A stretch of 64,000 bases of DNA from Pelobates cultripes (GCA_933207985.1 OW240913.1:102169909-102233908), one strand, 5' to 3'; shown: positions 43,804 to 56,536, counted from the first letter of the stretch. Notes: generated from the letters alone by a model not told the origin. Program-made: numbers and translations.

Positions 43804-44698
43804 TTGTCTCTTAATACAAAAAAAGCATATTCAAGAGCATATGATTTGTTTAAAAGGTTTGTTCGTGATTATTGTGTAATAAATGTTTTTTCCATAGAAA
43901 CCATGGTCGCATTTACAACTTTTTGCCACATTTCTCTTAAATTAGCTTACAATACAATCAAACTTTACTTAACGGGCATACAACACTATATGTTAACCAG
44001 TCATCCCAACAAAACTCCATTTCTAGCATCATACTCAATTAAAAGTGTCCTTAAAGGTGTTCAGAGACTAACAGTACATAATCCCATTAAGAGACTTCCC
44101 ATAGACAGTACACTGTTCAGGAGTATCTCCGATGTACTAGACAAGTCCCCTTTTTAACAAACCACGAACCTAATTATCAAGTCTGCGGCTTACACAGCCT
44201 TCTATGGTTTCTTAAGAATTTTCTGTAGGAAAGGCATCCAACTTTAAATCATGCCTTCAGCAAAAACACCTAATTAAAAAACAGGACCACTACATTTTGT
44301 CAATTACCCATACCAAAACGAGCCAAACTGGTCCACCAGTAGAGATTAAATATTATCCTACCTCTATCAAATGGTGTCCAATCTACATTTTGGATAAACT
44401 AGTGGAATCTCAACTCACTTCCAACCCTGATTTCCCACTATTGGCCATTCAAGGAAAACCCCTAACAACCAAACAATTCATACTTTACATTCGTACGTTA
44501 TTACTCCGGCTAGGACATAACCCACATTCATTCACGGGCCATTCATTCCGTATTGGAGCAGCCACATCTGCCTCCAGAAATCACGTACCAACACATATCA
44601 TTAAAAATATGGGTCGCTGGAAATCATCCGCATACAACAGATACATCCCCAATCCTGAGAAAGAAATAAGATTGGCTTTCCGTGAAATGTCTAAGTAA
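43804..44698 (+). pseudogene. Tyrosine recombinase
   Basis: The N-terminal SAM-like part (SLNTKKAYSRAYDLFKRFVR, AYNTIKLYLTGIQHYML) is open to 44154. A short damaged segment follows, containing AAYTAFYGFLRIF, the first catalytic arginine region. The catalytic core resumes at 44297 with HSFTGHSFRIGAATSAS (H-x-x-R box), then MGRWKSSAYNRYI, which contains the catalytic tyrosine. Such an enzyme inserts a circular DNA copy without duplicating the target. Two stop/frame breaks between 44155 and 44300 inactivate it. Confidence 0.88.
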
Positions 44699-44750
44699 TG
44701 TAACACTTAAATAAATGTATCTGACTTAAAGAATCGCTTCTTATATTTTT

Positions 44751-44870
44751 GCCCTCTTTTACAGGTCTAACCTCATGTCAGTTTCGGCACACCTCAACTG
44801 ACTTTTCTCTTAAAACATTTTGCTTCCTTCTTATTATTTCATACGTCCTCTAAATGTGCCGTACACAAAT
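44751..44870 (+). repeat. Split direct repeat B1
   Basis: About 120 bp starting GCCCTCTTTTACAGGTCTAA, repeated at 45008-45126 with about a dozen differences. Confidence 0.85.
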
Positions 44871-45007
44871 AGAAGGCTTGGCCTGTAATTGTGGGAGGCA
44901 CTATGTACCCTATTTAAACCCAGTAAGCCCCTGCTTACCCGTCGGCTACGATCTCCGAAGTGCCCCTCCCACCGCACCCTCTATTTATTCTCACTTCCCC
45001 TAGGTGG
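44871..45007 (+). repeat. Split direct repeat A2
   Basis: It begins AGAAGGCTTGGCCTGTAATT like A1, and retains the TATTTAAA-containing part missing from A1. Confidence 0.8.
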
Positions 45008-45125
45008 GCCCTCTTTTACAGGTCTAACCTCACGTCAGTTTCAGCACACCTCAACTGACTTTGCTCTTACCACATTTTGCTTCTTTCTTATTATTTCATA
45101 CGTCCTCTAAATGTGCCAAACACAG

Positions 45126-45126
<1 letters not shown>
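45008..45126 (+). repeat. Split direct repeat B2
   Basis: Copy of B1. It ends at the TA microsatellite that forms the right flank. Confidence 0.85.

Positions 45127-45200
<74 letters not shown>
45127..45200. repeat. (TA)n microsatellite
   Basis: About 35 TA units. A shorter TA tract sits directly left of the Ngaro-like element (34390-34407), so the element probably inserted into one TA array. Confidence 0.95.
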
Positions 45201-45204
<4 letters not shown>

Positions 45205-45640
45205 TTGGTGTCAAGATACTACCATGCCTTGGACTGGATTTTGGAACATGATACATTCTCTAATTGCTTTATGGAAGAACAATTTTTGTCCTGAAATTCA
45301 TCTTACAAACTTACTCCATACGCACTTTTTACAAATGCCTGAAAGCTTAGACATAATCCCTTTCTTTTTCTACTATTAAAGCTTGGAAATGTACTAGAAT
45401 CCAACTAAACTTTCCATGGAAAGTTTACAACTACGAGACAAGTTCGCTGTTCTTCAAATCCCCTTTTTTTTTGCCTATTTACAAATTTGGAACTATAGTC
45501 ACGGTTTTACTCAATTTGCAAGACAATGGCTGGACTCTTCCTGACAACATTGCTCAGGTTACTATACGGTTGTATACAAACAATCTTAGGTCACTGTATA
45601 CCAACTAGCCGTAGCTTCGAGAATGACCATCCTTGGATTA
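45205..45640 (+). pseudogene. L1-like ORF2 remnant right of the Ngaro-like element
   Basis: The frames carry WNMIHSLIALWKNNFCPEIHL and, after a shift, IPFFLPIYKFGTI, in the style of the L1 ORF2 region after the polymerase. It plausibly continues the degenerate L1 at 32240-33145. The match is weak and frame-shifted. Confidence 0.45.
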
Positions 45641-45740
45641 CACCCAATAAACCTGTCTAGCATTATACCAAACCAAATGTCTTTAAGCTGAACTCAGTTG
45701 AAGCCTCCCAATAAAAGGAAGCAAAGTGTCCCAGTTTTTT

Positions 45741-46276
45741 TTAAAGAGACAATATAGTCACCAGAACAACTACAGCTTATTGAATTTGTTCTGGTGTGTA
45801 GAATCATTACCTTCAGGCTTTTTGCTGTAAACACTGTCTTTTCAGAGAAAGTGTGGTTTTTACATAACAGCCTTCACTTGCCACTCCATAGATGGCTGTT
45901 AGAGATCCTTCCTGGGTTATGACTGCCTAAAATGCATTCAAAAATTTAGTATCTCCTCCCTCTGCATGCAGACACTGAACCTTCCTCATAGAGATTCATT
46001 GATTCAATTCATATCTATGAACAGATGCTGATTGGCCAGGGCTGTGTTTGAATTGTGCTGGAAACATTGTGATTGGATCAGGCTTCTGCTGATGTCAGAA
46101 GGCAGTGGGCAGGTCTAAAGGAAACAAGGACAAAGTATGCAGCTGCAGACTCGAATACATGTAAGATCTTACCATATTTAGGGAGCCATGAGGGGACCAG
46201 GAGGCTAGATGGTGATTTTAACCCTATAGGTTCAGGAATACATGTTTGTGTTCCTGATCCTATAGTGCTCCTTTAA
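45741..46276. mobile_element. TTAA-type (T2-like) MITE, 536 bp
   Basis: The left end TTAAAGAGACAATATAGTCA and the right end CCTATAGTGCTCCTTTAA are inverse complements with a few mismatches. TTAA is present at both boundaries, which serves as target duplication. No coding capacity. Confidence 0.75.
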
Positions 46277-46279
46277 ATA

Positions 46280-47987
46280 TTATAAATCCTACAGCCACTC
46301 TCTGAATTACAACAAAAGTCTGTTTTTAGTAAATCCTTTTGATATACCAAATGGTATTCCCTACAAATCCTTTGTGGGAGACTTCCACTTTAACCTGTTA
46401 TTTTTTTAAATTTAGTTTTTATGTATCTTATTTGGAATTAACCATGATGCTTTTAATGTTTATATTGTTTTATCTGTTTATTACTGAATTTGACATTCAT
46501 CTTCTGTATGTAAATATTTATGAGGGTGTTCGGAAATTGTCATCTCTCCACCCTCCATATTTTGATATTGTATTTAAAATTACAAAATGTTTTGGAAAAA
46601 AATGTTAATTTTCTATAAATTTGAGCTCAAGTAAATTCCTAACAAATAATGTAAATGTAAAAGCCACTATGTATAGTGCATCCTGGCCTTGAGGCTCGTA
46701 CATTGATGTCACTTATCAACTCAAGTGACTTGCACAGGAAGCACTGGATTGGTTGACTTTTAATGTCATTTCTCAGGAATTGATCCTATTAATTTTTTCT
46801 CATGGGGCCACATTGTGTCTTCTATAAGATTAAATATATTGTTTGTATATTGCTGCTTCCTATAGCAGTACTGAAAGTTACTACGTCCGTAACACATGTT
46901 TTTTCCCCCAGGTGTTTAGATCACATTAACTGCATTGAGACGGGTTGCGTTTGGTGATAAATTTAATGGATGAAGTAACCATGGCATTAGCAGGAGGTGT
47001 TGAAAGAGTTAATCCATCCTGCTGCTGATTTTTTTCTTTCTAAATACAGTTTTACCATAGACGGCACTGTCTCAGCATTCACACAATGCAAATAGCATTA
47101 ATAAAATTGAATCTTGCTTATCCAAGTGAAAACCATTTACATAATTACATTTTTAACAAAGTTTCTATTTCTAATAAGAGAATTCTGATCCCGACACAGT
47201 AAACCAGAGAGGCTCACTATTATTACACACCGAGTGCATAGAATGTTTTGACAAATCATTGTGACTATAATAAATAGATTAAAAGGGAGAAAATGACAGG
47301 GAATATAAGAAAGGTAAGTTGTTATGATGCCTGGAGTATCCCCCTACAATGTATTTAACATAACTGATTTTGAGCTTCAGTGTTTTAATATTTTGTGATT
47401 GCTTATAGGGCAACTTAGGCAGTGGCCCAAAGCCCGGACTCAGATAGAGGCCCAGTGGAACCCTTTCTGGGACTGGAGTTCCATCTCCAGATTTCCCTGC
47501 TTGGCACTGAGCGGGAATCAGGTAAAATAGTTTGGCCAATTACTGGGGAATGGCACCAGGGTACTGCAGGACTGTAGGCTTTATGGTTTTCAGAGTTACC
47601 CTTTAAGGTAATAATTTATTCCTTAATTCCTCATGCCAAACATGACGTGGTGTCACTTTATATAGATAACTAAAGGTAACCTTCTTAGTTTTTGCTGGAA
47701 GGCCATTGATTCGCCTAGAAGCTGCCCTGTCTATGTTAGGACTCCATCTGGCAGGAGGTAGAGTTTCTCCAAGTAAAGGACATTTACTAATGTATACATA
47801 TCTGTTTGTGATTTCACTAGCACAACATGTAAACTGTATGGACCATCATTACTCTTTATTCTGCCTCCATCTCCTGGCTAGTGACATACGGCAGGTGAAT
47901 AATGTAGGACTCCAACACCCCCCTGTTAACCGAGAGAGCCATTGGATTCCTTCTAACCCCCTTTCCTCATGTGCAGCTTTTGGAAGT
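46280..47987. other. No recognisable gene
   Basis: AT-rich DNA upstream of CLDN11. The only unusual patch is a short GC-richer segment at 47400-47530. No splice-flanked coding sequence was found. Confidence 0.5.
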
Positions 47988-49407
47988 TTAAAGGGTTAGT
48001 ATAGCCACAAAAAGAGTAGGAAGGGTCTGCAAGGAGCTGGAAGGGGCAGCAAGGACCAGGAAGGGGTAGGGAGGGTCTGCAAGGTGCATAAATGAGCAGG
48101 AAGAAGCAGCAAGGAGCAGGAAGGGTCTACAAGGAGCAGGAATGGTCTGCAAGGAGCAGGAATGGTCTGCAAGGAGCAGGAAGGGGCAGCAAGAAGCAGG
48201 AAGGGCCAGCAAGAAGCAGGAAGTGGTGGCAAGAAGCAGGAAGGGCCAGCAAGGAGCAGGAAGGGTCTGCAAGGAGCAGAGAGGAGCAGGAAGGGACAGA
48301 AGGAGCACAAAGGTAAAGGAGCAGAAAGAATCAGAAGGAGCACAAAGGTAAAGTAGAAGACGGAGCAGAAAGGGCCAGCAAGGAGCTGGAAAGAGCAGCA
48401 AGGAGTAGAAAGGAGCAGCAAGGAGCTGGAAGGGTCAGAAGGGGCGCAAAGGTAAAGTAGGAAAGGGAGCAGAAAGGAATAGAAATGTGCAGGAAGGGTC
48501 AGCAAGGAGCAGGAAGCGTCTACAAGGAGCAGAAAGGGACAGAAGGAGCAGGAAGGTAAAGGAGCAGAAAGAATTAGAAGGAGCACAAAGGTAAAGTAGG
48601 AGAAGGAGCAGAAAGGAACAGCAAGGAGCAGAAAGGGGAGCAAGGAGGAGGAAGGTAAAGCAGGAGAAGGAGCAGGAAGGAGAAGGAACAGAAATGAGCA
48701 GGAAGGGACAGCAAGGAGCAGAAAGGGACCGGAAGGAGCTGGAAGGTGCTGAAAGGGGCATCAATGAGCTGGAAGGGGCAGAAGGAGCACAAAGGTAAAG
48801 TAGGAGAAGGAGCAGAAATGGTCTGCAACGAGCAGAAAGGTATCAGAAAGAGAAAGGAGCTGAAGGGCGCAAAAGAAGCAGAACGTAGCAGAAAGGTAAA
48901 GGAGCAGAAGAAGCCAAGCCAAGTGGATCCCTCCACTTCATTCTGGACACCACATTTGGACCTTTGGACCTTCTCATCTCCCTAGGTAAAACAATCTCAG
49001 TGTTAATGTGTCTTTAATTTACTGAGTGTCAGGAAGCACAGAGTGCCGCTGGGTAAGGGTGTGGCTAGAGTAGACAGCTGGCACTCTAAGCCAATCAGTA
49101 GCTCCCCATTCAGAAAAAAGTAAAATATTTTTATGAACCGGGAACTAGCGTTTGGCTTAGAGCGTCAGCTGACTCTAGCCAATCAGTGGCACCCATGTCT
49201 GACGTCAATCTGCATTTCCCGACACTCCGTTTCAGAAATCAAAAATCACTGAGTGACCTGGAGATCTGGAGCTGGAGGAAGTCTTTGAGGTTAAACCATT
49301 TGAGAGAGGTATAACCCCTTAAAGGAAAGAGAGCAACCAGGGGTCTTCTGGCATCATAGCATTTTCATTTAGATGAAGTTGTTATGATGACCAGAATGTT
49401 CCTTTAA
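47988..49407. mobile_element. TTAA-bounded block carrying a purine minisatellite
   Basis: TTAAAGGGTTAGTATAGCCA at 47988 and GAATGTTCCTTTAA ending at 49407 are MITE-like ends. Another candidate end (ATGTGTCTTTAA) lies at 49017. Either one long element or two adjacent ones are present. The termini match each other poorly beyond TTAAAGG. Confidence 0.4.
48003..48905. repeat. Purine minisatellite, AAGGAGCAGGAAGGG unit
   Basis: About 45 units of roughly 18-22 bp, almost free of pyrimidines except C and T in GCAGC and GTCTGC. The long leucine/proline/serine-rich minus-strand frames are translations of the repeat, not secreted proteins. Confidence 0.95.
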
Positions 49408-50600
49408 TTTGATTAAAAGAACACTATGTATTCTTGACACCATAGTTGTGAAAACGCTATTCACCCTGGTTTTATGTGATAATGACTATTCCCCTCCCCT
49501 TCATGACACTGTCAAAAAGGGGCCAAGCATGGATGTCATTATAATTATGCCCTCCCCCCCGGAAAGATTCCTGCGGATGCCTGTGGGATGTATGGACTTC
49601 TGACTACAGAATTGGTTATTTGCAAGTAGGGACATTTTCAGTGAATCAGATATTAAATGTCTGTAGCAATAGGATGCTCCCCCAAAAATCTTGCACTGGG
49701 GCCTTTACTCATTAGTTCTGCTACTGGATAGACTTACATACCCACCCGCATACCAGATGCCCACTACCTAAAAACAAAATAAGTTCCCATTGGGAAAGCA
49801 TGCAGCATATATCCTGTATATTGCATAATACCACATCTAGCAACTGAACAAAATGAACAGAAATATGGGTCTTCCCAATATGAAAAGTATATTAGACTAC
49901 ACCAATTGCAAGGCAACATGATTGGATGGGCTATTTCAGCCTATAACATTTGCCTGTACATTACATAGCTATTAGCTTTCTATACAATAGTACATTATTG
50001 CGGTATTAAAAAGTATGGATCCACATATTAAGTGAACTGTGAATGGAAAACAATATATTTTGAAAAGTTATTGTTTGGCTATGTGTTTTGCTTTCAATTT
50101 TCTATTTGTGCAGCTAAATAATTCTACAGAATCGAAACTACAACCCAGAATCAGCTGTTTCTATTATACTGTATATACATTCCTAATTGTATTACCGATA
50201 ATGGCCACTAGTGGTCTCTGTTTGTACACTTATTTCTAATGAGGATTTAGGATCCTCTGAGCTCGGCAACATGTTGACCTGCTTTCCAATAGATTCTAAT
50301 CGTGATTTCGCAGTGTTAATAAATGTGCCCTGGCTATAGTGCACCATTTATAGTTTGTGTGAGTTTAGGCAGACATTTGACTAAGTAATAAATTGGTAAA
50401 TGTACAGCTAATGAAATTCATTCATAAAAAGGGTCACATTATTGCAAACCCTGTTTTATTGTCACACATTCTAAATTTAATCCTCTTATTTTCTCATTAC
50501 AAGTGTCACAACAGACTCGGTGATTGCAGTTTGTGTCTCTCTGATATTGTAGCTTTCACTTATAAAGTGGGATTAGAATGTTGACTGTTTAATGGATTAT
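49408..50600. other. No recognisable gene
   Basis: AT-rich DNA directly upstream of the CLDN11 promoter region, without coding or repeat structure that I can identify. Confidence 0.5.
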
Positions 50601-50639
50601 CTCTGAGTTTGATTCCAAGTTCATAGCTACAGAGACAGC

Positions 50640-50935
50640 AATCCCACTTACAGTGTCTGGTAGCAGCCCCCCTCTCCTCCCCCAATTCCTGGCTGCTCCC
50701 CCTGCACTTGCTGTGATTGGGTGAAAGTGATTTGGGCTCTCAGCTTCTAACTGTGGGAGTGGGAAGAGGAGGGTGATAGACTTGGCTGGACTATGTATTG
50801 AGCTCTGTATATGTAGTAGAGTTTTATAGGAAGCCCAGACTGCAGCAGATACAAAGTATCCCTCACACACTTCCTGCAGAGGGATCAGGACAGACTTCCA
50901 TCCCACACAGACACCGAGGATCACTGGACCTTGCA
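50640..50935 (+). promoter_or_regulatory. CLDN11 proximal promoter and 5' UTR
   Basis: This GC-richer stretch just upstream of the start codon has a C-rich/CCCTCTCCTCCCCC block, an inverted CCAAT box (GTGATTGGGTG at 50713), a GATA word (GTGATAGA) and weak TATA-like words (TATATGTA, TTTTATAGG at 50808-50830). The transcription start cannot be placed from sequence alone. The last about 100 bp are probably 5' UTR. Confidence 0.45.
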
Positions 50936-51161
50936 ATGGGTGGCACATGTCTGCAGTTTTTTGGCTTTATCTCAGGCTTTATTGGCTGGATGGGGGTTGT
51001 AGTGGCTACAGCCACCAATGACTGGGTGCTGACCTGCGACTACAGCATTAACACGTGTAGAAAGCTTGACGAGCTGGGATCCAGAGGTCTATGGGCAGAC
51101 TGTGTCATCTCAATTGGGCTCTACCACTGCAAGCCTCTGGCTGACATCCTTACTCTGCCTG
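50936..51161 (+). CDS. CLDN11: Claudin-11, coding exon 1
   Basis: This exon encodes residues 1-75 and the first base of codon 76 of claudin-11, a four-pass tight-junction protein of myelin, testis and inner-ear barriers. The start is MGGTCLQFFGF, with a good context (G at -3 and G at +4). Transmembrane helix 1 spans about residues 8-27. The first extracellular loop follows with W30 and the claudin signature GLWADC...C at residues 51-65 (Cys56 and Cys65 form the loop disulfide in the family). TCRKLDELGS and GLYHCKPL are distinctive of claudin-11. The exon ends CTGCCTG|gtgaga, a standard donor in phase 1. The residue at the exon junction becomes Ala where mammals have Gly. Confidence 0.95.
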
Positions 51162-52280
51162 GTGAGACACTATTGCACACAAACACTAACCAACTTCACA
51201 GGGAACTAACCACCTGATCTTCTGATCTATGGAATGTTCCACTCAACAACTTTATTCAAACTTGTATGGGCCATCAAATGGTGTATCCATTGCAAAGCCA
51301 AGATTAACCTGAGCTGGAATCTTCCATAAACATGATGATTAATTATAGTTTAATATGTGTGATATATAAGTAAAATAAATATATGAGACAAATCCTAATT
51401 AATAGAGCATGAGGGTTCTAGTATTTATTTCGATGAAATTACTAGAAATGTTCTTTTTTTTTAAATGACATTTGAACCCACTCCATTCTGCCAAATCTTG
51501 AGATATTGCAGATGCCCTATGAGAATTATAGAATGGATAGATAATGTAAGAAATCCCCTTTTTGTCATAGAGCTACTACTAATGGAATGCTCATATAACC
51601 TAGTTTTGCTGAGCATTAAGGAGTTGCAGTTCTTTAAAAGTCCCATTGTTGCCCACTTTATTTAGAGACCTGCTGAACACTATGATCAATAGATAATATA
51701 TTTAAAACATCTGACCTAATTGTGTGCTCCAGGAAAGGTCACCGCACCAGTTTGGTGCAAACTCCTCAATCATTTATTAGTTTATATTGGAATAACTCTT
51801 GTTTTCAAATGACAGTGCTAAAGGACACCATAGTGTGACAGGTCAGATACCAACAGACAAAATTTAGATTAGTATAAGTTCACATCTATATTTTACTACA
51901 CATACAACACAATGTATCCTTCAAATAATTTAGCTGGAAAATACAAACAAACTTTTATTGGTCTTTAATTCCAACAAGGGCATTTTAACTTAAATATTTT
52001 TTTTTCTTCAAATTCATGTTTCGATCTACTATATATCACTATCTGGTGAATCACCTTTTAGAGAAATCCTATATAAGGGTGAGAAAGGAATTATTTTTTT
52101 TCTGAGTAAGATCATTTTTGTTGCGTAACAGGCATTTCTATGTAATTTATCTAATTATAACCTCCAGTGCCTGTTCTGTGATTTAAAGTGAGACTGTTAC
52201 TAGTTATATGATAGGTGAAGCTATTTCATGGTATATTCAATATTTGAAAAAAAAAGTGTTCTATTGTATATTGAGATTTT

Positions 52281-52880
52281 AAATGAATTATTTTTAGCGT
52301 TATCCATTAAACTGAGAATTGTCAATAAATCAAAATAAATCAATTTCTATTTTAAGGCCAAACTAGCTGTACTGTAAGCATTGTTGAATTTATTCAGTTC
52401 TGCTTAAATTTGAAATCCACTTTGAATTAACTTAAATTCCTGACCATTCTCACTGTAGTGATAAACCCTGTTGCTCTATCTAGAAGGTCATCACCATAAT
52501 CCTGTCATATAATAATATTGCTATCTGTTTGTGTTCGTTAACATGTATAAGCATTAAATAATACACATATTGCACTGCTGTTACTTGGTCTGATATAGCA
52601 TATAAAATACCTTCTGAAACTAAAGGGTCATGAGTTCTATTCTCATTTGGGCTGGTTCTTCCTTTCGTCTTTCCAAGGTTAACACAATTAGTCATTTTAA
52701 ATGATTCAATATAGAATGAAATGCCCTAAAGAGTGGATTGTCAGGATTCCAAAGAGAATTTCAATTGCTAGGCTAAAATAGAAAAACTCAGACATACCTG
52801 GCTTTGAAATCATTTTTTACTTTAGATCTAAAATATGAAACTTACTTTAAATTCACTTAGCATTCTCAGAAATTCAAACT
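52281..52880. mobile_element. Two degenerate palindromic MITEs
   Basis: The blocks 52281-52465 and 52735-52880 share inner phrases with the MITE at 31310 (actgagaatt..., ggccaaa..., actttgaatt...). Termini are decayed. Confidence 0.4.
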
Positions 52881-54039
52881 TCTTTAGCTAGAATGCTGTA
52901 AGTTGCCACTCTCTTATAAAATATATATTAAAGCCATTTCAAATGCTTGTGTTATCATATAACTATTTCAACTCATATAACCATTTAAAATTCAATTAAA
53001 ATTTAATGCATTTAAATTTAAAAGGACGTCAATACAAATGATATACATTGTCTTTTGAATGCTCCTCTACCTGTCAGGGTTTGTAACTAAACAAACAATT
53101 CTGGAATTCACTGCAAATTATAGTCCAAAGTAGCCAATTTGGGAAATCCCCCCCAAATCCGTTATCAGCACTCTTGCTGTACTACCAATGATGCACGGTT
53201 GCAGCAGAGGTGCCACTCTCCCATGATCCGCCCCAAGGCCGTGGGAAATACGTCCATATTCCTGTAACTATTTCTAATTGTCTCACTTATTGCTAAATTT
53301 CCAAACAAAATTTCCACCACTCACAGAACAGAGCCTAGAGCTCTAATAGGAGGGGGGTACAATCTGGCATTCTCTCCAGGACCATGCACAACTTTAATCC
53401 AGTTTTGATTAAATCTATATAGAGAAACATGTAAAAATATAGGAAGAAATCTTATTTTTACAAAGAAACATATTTGATTTAAGCACTTTTAGCTTATCAG
53501 ATTATTCCATTAAAATTACGTGTCTTCCTTCGTAGGTGTGACTGCCCCTTTATATCAGAAATCCGCAGTTTGTTTGTAATGTTTATACCTAATAATTTGT
53601 GCCAAATAAACTGTTTTCTAGTGTTGTGGCATGTCTAAGGGTCTTACATGTAGGAATAACAGAACCAATTAAATCAATATTTTAGCAATAATGAAAATAA
53701 TTACTGATGGTGAGATTTGTAATCTTTTTCTGAAAAGTCGTCTTCAGTACTAAGCAGAGCAATCACAATGGAAACCAGAGGAACTTGTAGGTACAATCCG
53801 TTGCTGACTCTTCTTTTACATTTTTGCCCCAGTAAATCCGAACACTTTGTTAAATCCCAATATGTATTAATTTTTCCTTTTGGATTGATTGACAGTACTG
53901 TTTCATTAGAATGGGAGTACAAGGAAAAAGATTACAGATTGCTATAGCATTTTAAGATTTGGTTTTGAGTATGCAATTCTTATTAAACATAATTCTAGAG
54001 AAATGCTTAAATAATGCATTACACTTTAGCTAAACCAAT

Positions 54040-54345
54040 AGATTCTAGTCAACTACATCTACTGTATATTTATTCGACTAAAATGTTATATTTAGTTGAT
54101 AAAAACTAAATAATTCAGATGACTAAAATATGACTAAAACTAAATGGAAATTTAGTCAAAAGGCTATAACAAAAACTGCTGTCAAAACTAACACTGGCGC
54201 CATTGTATTTTGCAGCACTTTACAGATGTAGAAAGGGATACAATCTATGTATATATACCTCATTAAGTGTCTTGCCCGGGGACACTTACTGGTGAGGATA
54301 GTCGAACAGGATTAAAACTTAGGTTTCCCTGTAACCAGTGTTCTG
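54040..54345. repeat. GACTAAAA-rich block and retroelement-tail-like sequence
   Basis: GACTAAAA or its relatives recur five or six times at 54075-54180. The following segment 'agtgtcttgcccggggacac...' resembles 3' tails of L2- or SINE-type retroelements. No complete element is seen. Confidence 0.35.
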
Positions 54346-55844
54346 ACCAACCAATATATATTGAAGGTTTTTTCTTTTTCGAATTAAAAATGGTGAGTGC
54401 GTTGAACACATTTTTCTTTATTAACTTCCCCAAGCAGTGTGTAGTGGAGTCACTACTTCCTTTAACGTGTTCAAGCGACTCGTGATGAGAATAGCATCTT
54501 TGAATATTGTATCATTGTTTAAAAAGGTTGTGTGATGACTTAATGTTATATTCACTTCCAAGACTGTGAAATATAGAAGTGAATCAGAAGACCCCCACTT
54601 GCAAAAACATTTTAGCTACAGCTGACTGTTAAATGATATTGGAAGTCATGCATTTGTATAGGATTTTACTGCCAGATGTAGGGCCTTTGGCATCAGCTAT
54701 TACTTTGTGGGACACAACACAGAAAACCAGATCTAGAACTGTGGATTGTCATCCTGTGGGTTCTGTAACTGCTGATGGTAATGGTAGTCTACCATATTGT
54801 AGGTTGGCCCAATAAAAGGAAGATGTACCTCCTGACAGAGAAGTAGAACATTTAATACCACCAGGTGGGATGATACTATATAAAATATCTTTATCGTTGC
54901 ATATTTCCAGTGCCATCAAGTTTGGCAGGCTGACCCAACTTCTGACATTTTTTAATGTTTCTTTGATATACTTGTATCTATTGGAAATCGGAAAAAAATA
55001 ACATAAAATGTTGTCCTGGGCATCCATAACTGCTTTTAACTCCATTTGTGCATAAAATAATGTATTTTCTCCATGGCACTATCCTGATTCAACATTCCAC
55101 CTGCTGCAGTCAACCTTCATTACTAATGTGTGTACAGAAATTATTACGATAAAATAAAATGACCACCTGCAACGAGACCTGACAAATAAAATAATCCTAC
55201 CCAGAGGTATATCATGACATTTAATTTTGCTGAGATATTTTGGATTAAGCAGAGTGACTCAATAACACAGAATGCTCATGGGCATGATAGCTTTGTATAA
55301 TGCGTTGTGTTGACTCCTGACTATTTACTACTATTTTGATATTATCAACAACAATAACAACACAGTAAATTAAGTGTTTGCACTTAACAGTGAGCATAAA
55401 TCACAAAGAGTATTGATTATTTAATCCAGTTCATTTCAGTACTTAGAACACAAAATGTGCATAGCAGATATGCTGCACTCGATTAAACATTTATTGGGTC
55501 ATGAGTAAACAATCTGATAATTTTACTATTAGTATGATAAGCTGCACTAAAAGTTAACAAATCCTTATATCTTGATAAGAAAACATTACATTTTTGCTAT
55601 TTGTTAGGTATATCTGGGGGTATAAATGTTCCCAATAACTAAATTGATACTTGCTTATTGACCTCCAAAGGATGAAAGACTGAGTTGGCCATGTGCTACA
55701 TTCTACAGATATTTCAGCTGGGGCACAAACCACTAAACTAAACTACCATATTATTCAGAATATAAAAAGCACCTATATATTTAAAGCAGAAATCAATAGA
55801 AAAAACCCCCAAAACAATCAGTACTGGAATTACGATATACATCA

Positions 55845-55987
55845 GCGTGTGTGTGTGTGTGTGTGTGTGTATATGTATATATATATATATATATATGGGT
55901 TGTAGTGTGTGTAATGGAGGTTTACCAAGTGTGTGTATAGGGGCAGTGTTGTGTGTTGTAGGTAGTGTTGTATGTCTTTAGGGAATG

Positions 55988-56023
<36 letters not shown>

Positions 56024-56025
56024 TT
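55845..56025. repeat. (GT)n and (AT)n microsatellites
   Basis: A GT run at 55847-55870 passes directly into an AT run to 55896. Another GT run lies at 55990-56022. Confidence 0.95.
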
Positions 56026-56499
56026 AAAATACTGTGTGTAAGGGAGGAAATATGTGTAGGGGAGGCAGTTTGTTTACAGTGGCTGTAGTTTGTGTGAACT
56101 TATGAGGTGGGATAGGGTCTGCATTGTGAGGGGTGAGAGGGGAACAGTTTAATATTTTTTTATTATTATGTCAATTTATTTTATTTTATTTAGGTTTGTT
56201 CACCCCTCCTTGCTTCTTACCTTTGGCCAAGGAGATAGGGAATAGCAGATCTCCGGTGGTAATGATGAACGACTCTAGCCTGCACCTCTGGCAGATGCAG
56301 ACTCAGTATACTTTTCTCGTGAGCCCTTAAACTGTGTGGTACTGGAGCATTGCCATGGTAATGTGCAGAAACACTCTGAATGGCGGGGCTCTCGGGAGGA
56401 ATACGCTGTCAAGCAGAGGTGCAAACTAGAGTCTAACCAGTCATAAAAAAACAGCAATGGCTCTGTGAGTGAGATCTTTAATCTACTCCACCTCCCCAG

Positions 56500-56536
<37 letters not shown>
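56500..56536. repeat. (AT)n microsatellite
   Basis: Alternating AT of about 35 bp. Confidence 0.95.

Larger units (their letters stand above)
34408..45126 (+). mobile_element. Ngaro/DIRS-like tyrosine-recombinase retroelement, nested by three insertions
   Basis: The order is A1 repeat, leader, Gag-like ORF with CCHC and CCCH fingers, reverse transcriptase, RNase H, tyrosine recombinase, B1, A2 and B2. Split direct repeats of the form A1-...-B1-A2-B2, together with a tyrosine recombinase in place of an integrase, are diagnostic of the Ngaro group within the DIRS order. There is no target duplication, as expected. Both flanks are TA repeats. Gross length is 10.7 kb; without the gag fragment (about 1.7 kb), the gag-only LTR element (2.2 kb) and the hAT-type element (0.9 kb) it is about 5.8 kb, a normal size. 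Frameshifts and stops make it inactive. Confidence 0.88.

Noticed and set aside
45127..45200. CRISPR-like or other structured array
   Set aside because: It is a plain TA microsatellite. There are no spacers, and no CRISPR array exists in this eukaryotic window.
47988..48936. Leu/Pro/Ser/Phe-rich minus-strand frames looking like membrane proteins
   Set aside because: They are translations of the purine minisatellite. All three frames show the same bias.
53701..53922. Antisense gene in CLDN11 intron 1
   Set aside because: A 73-codon frame without similarity, splice sites or codon bias, within the expected length range for chance frames.
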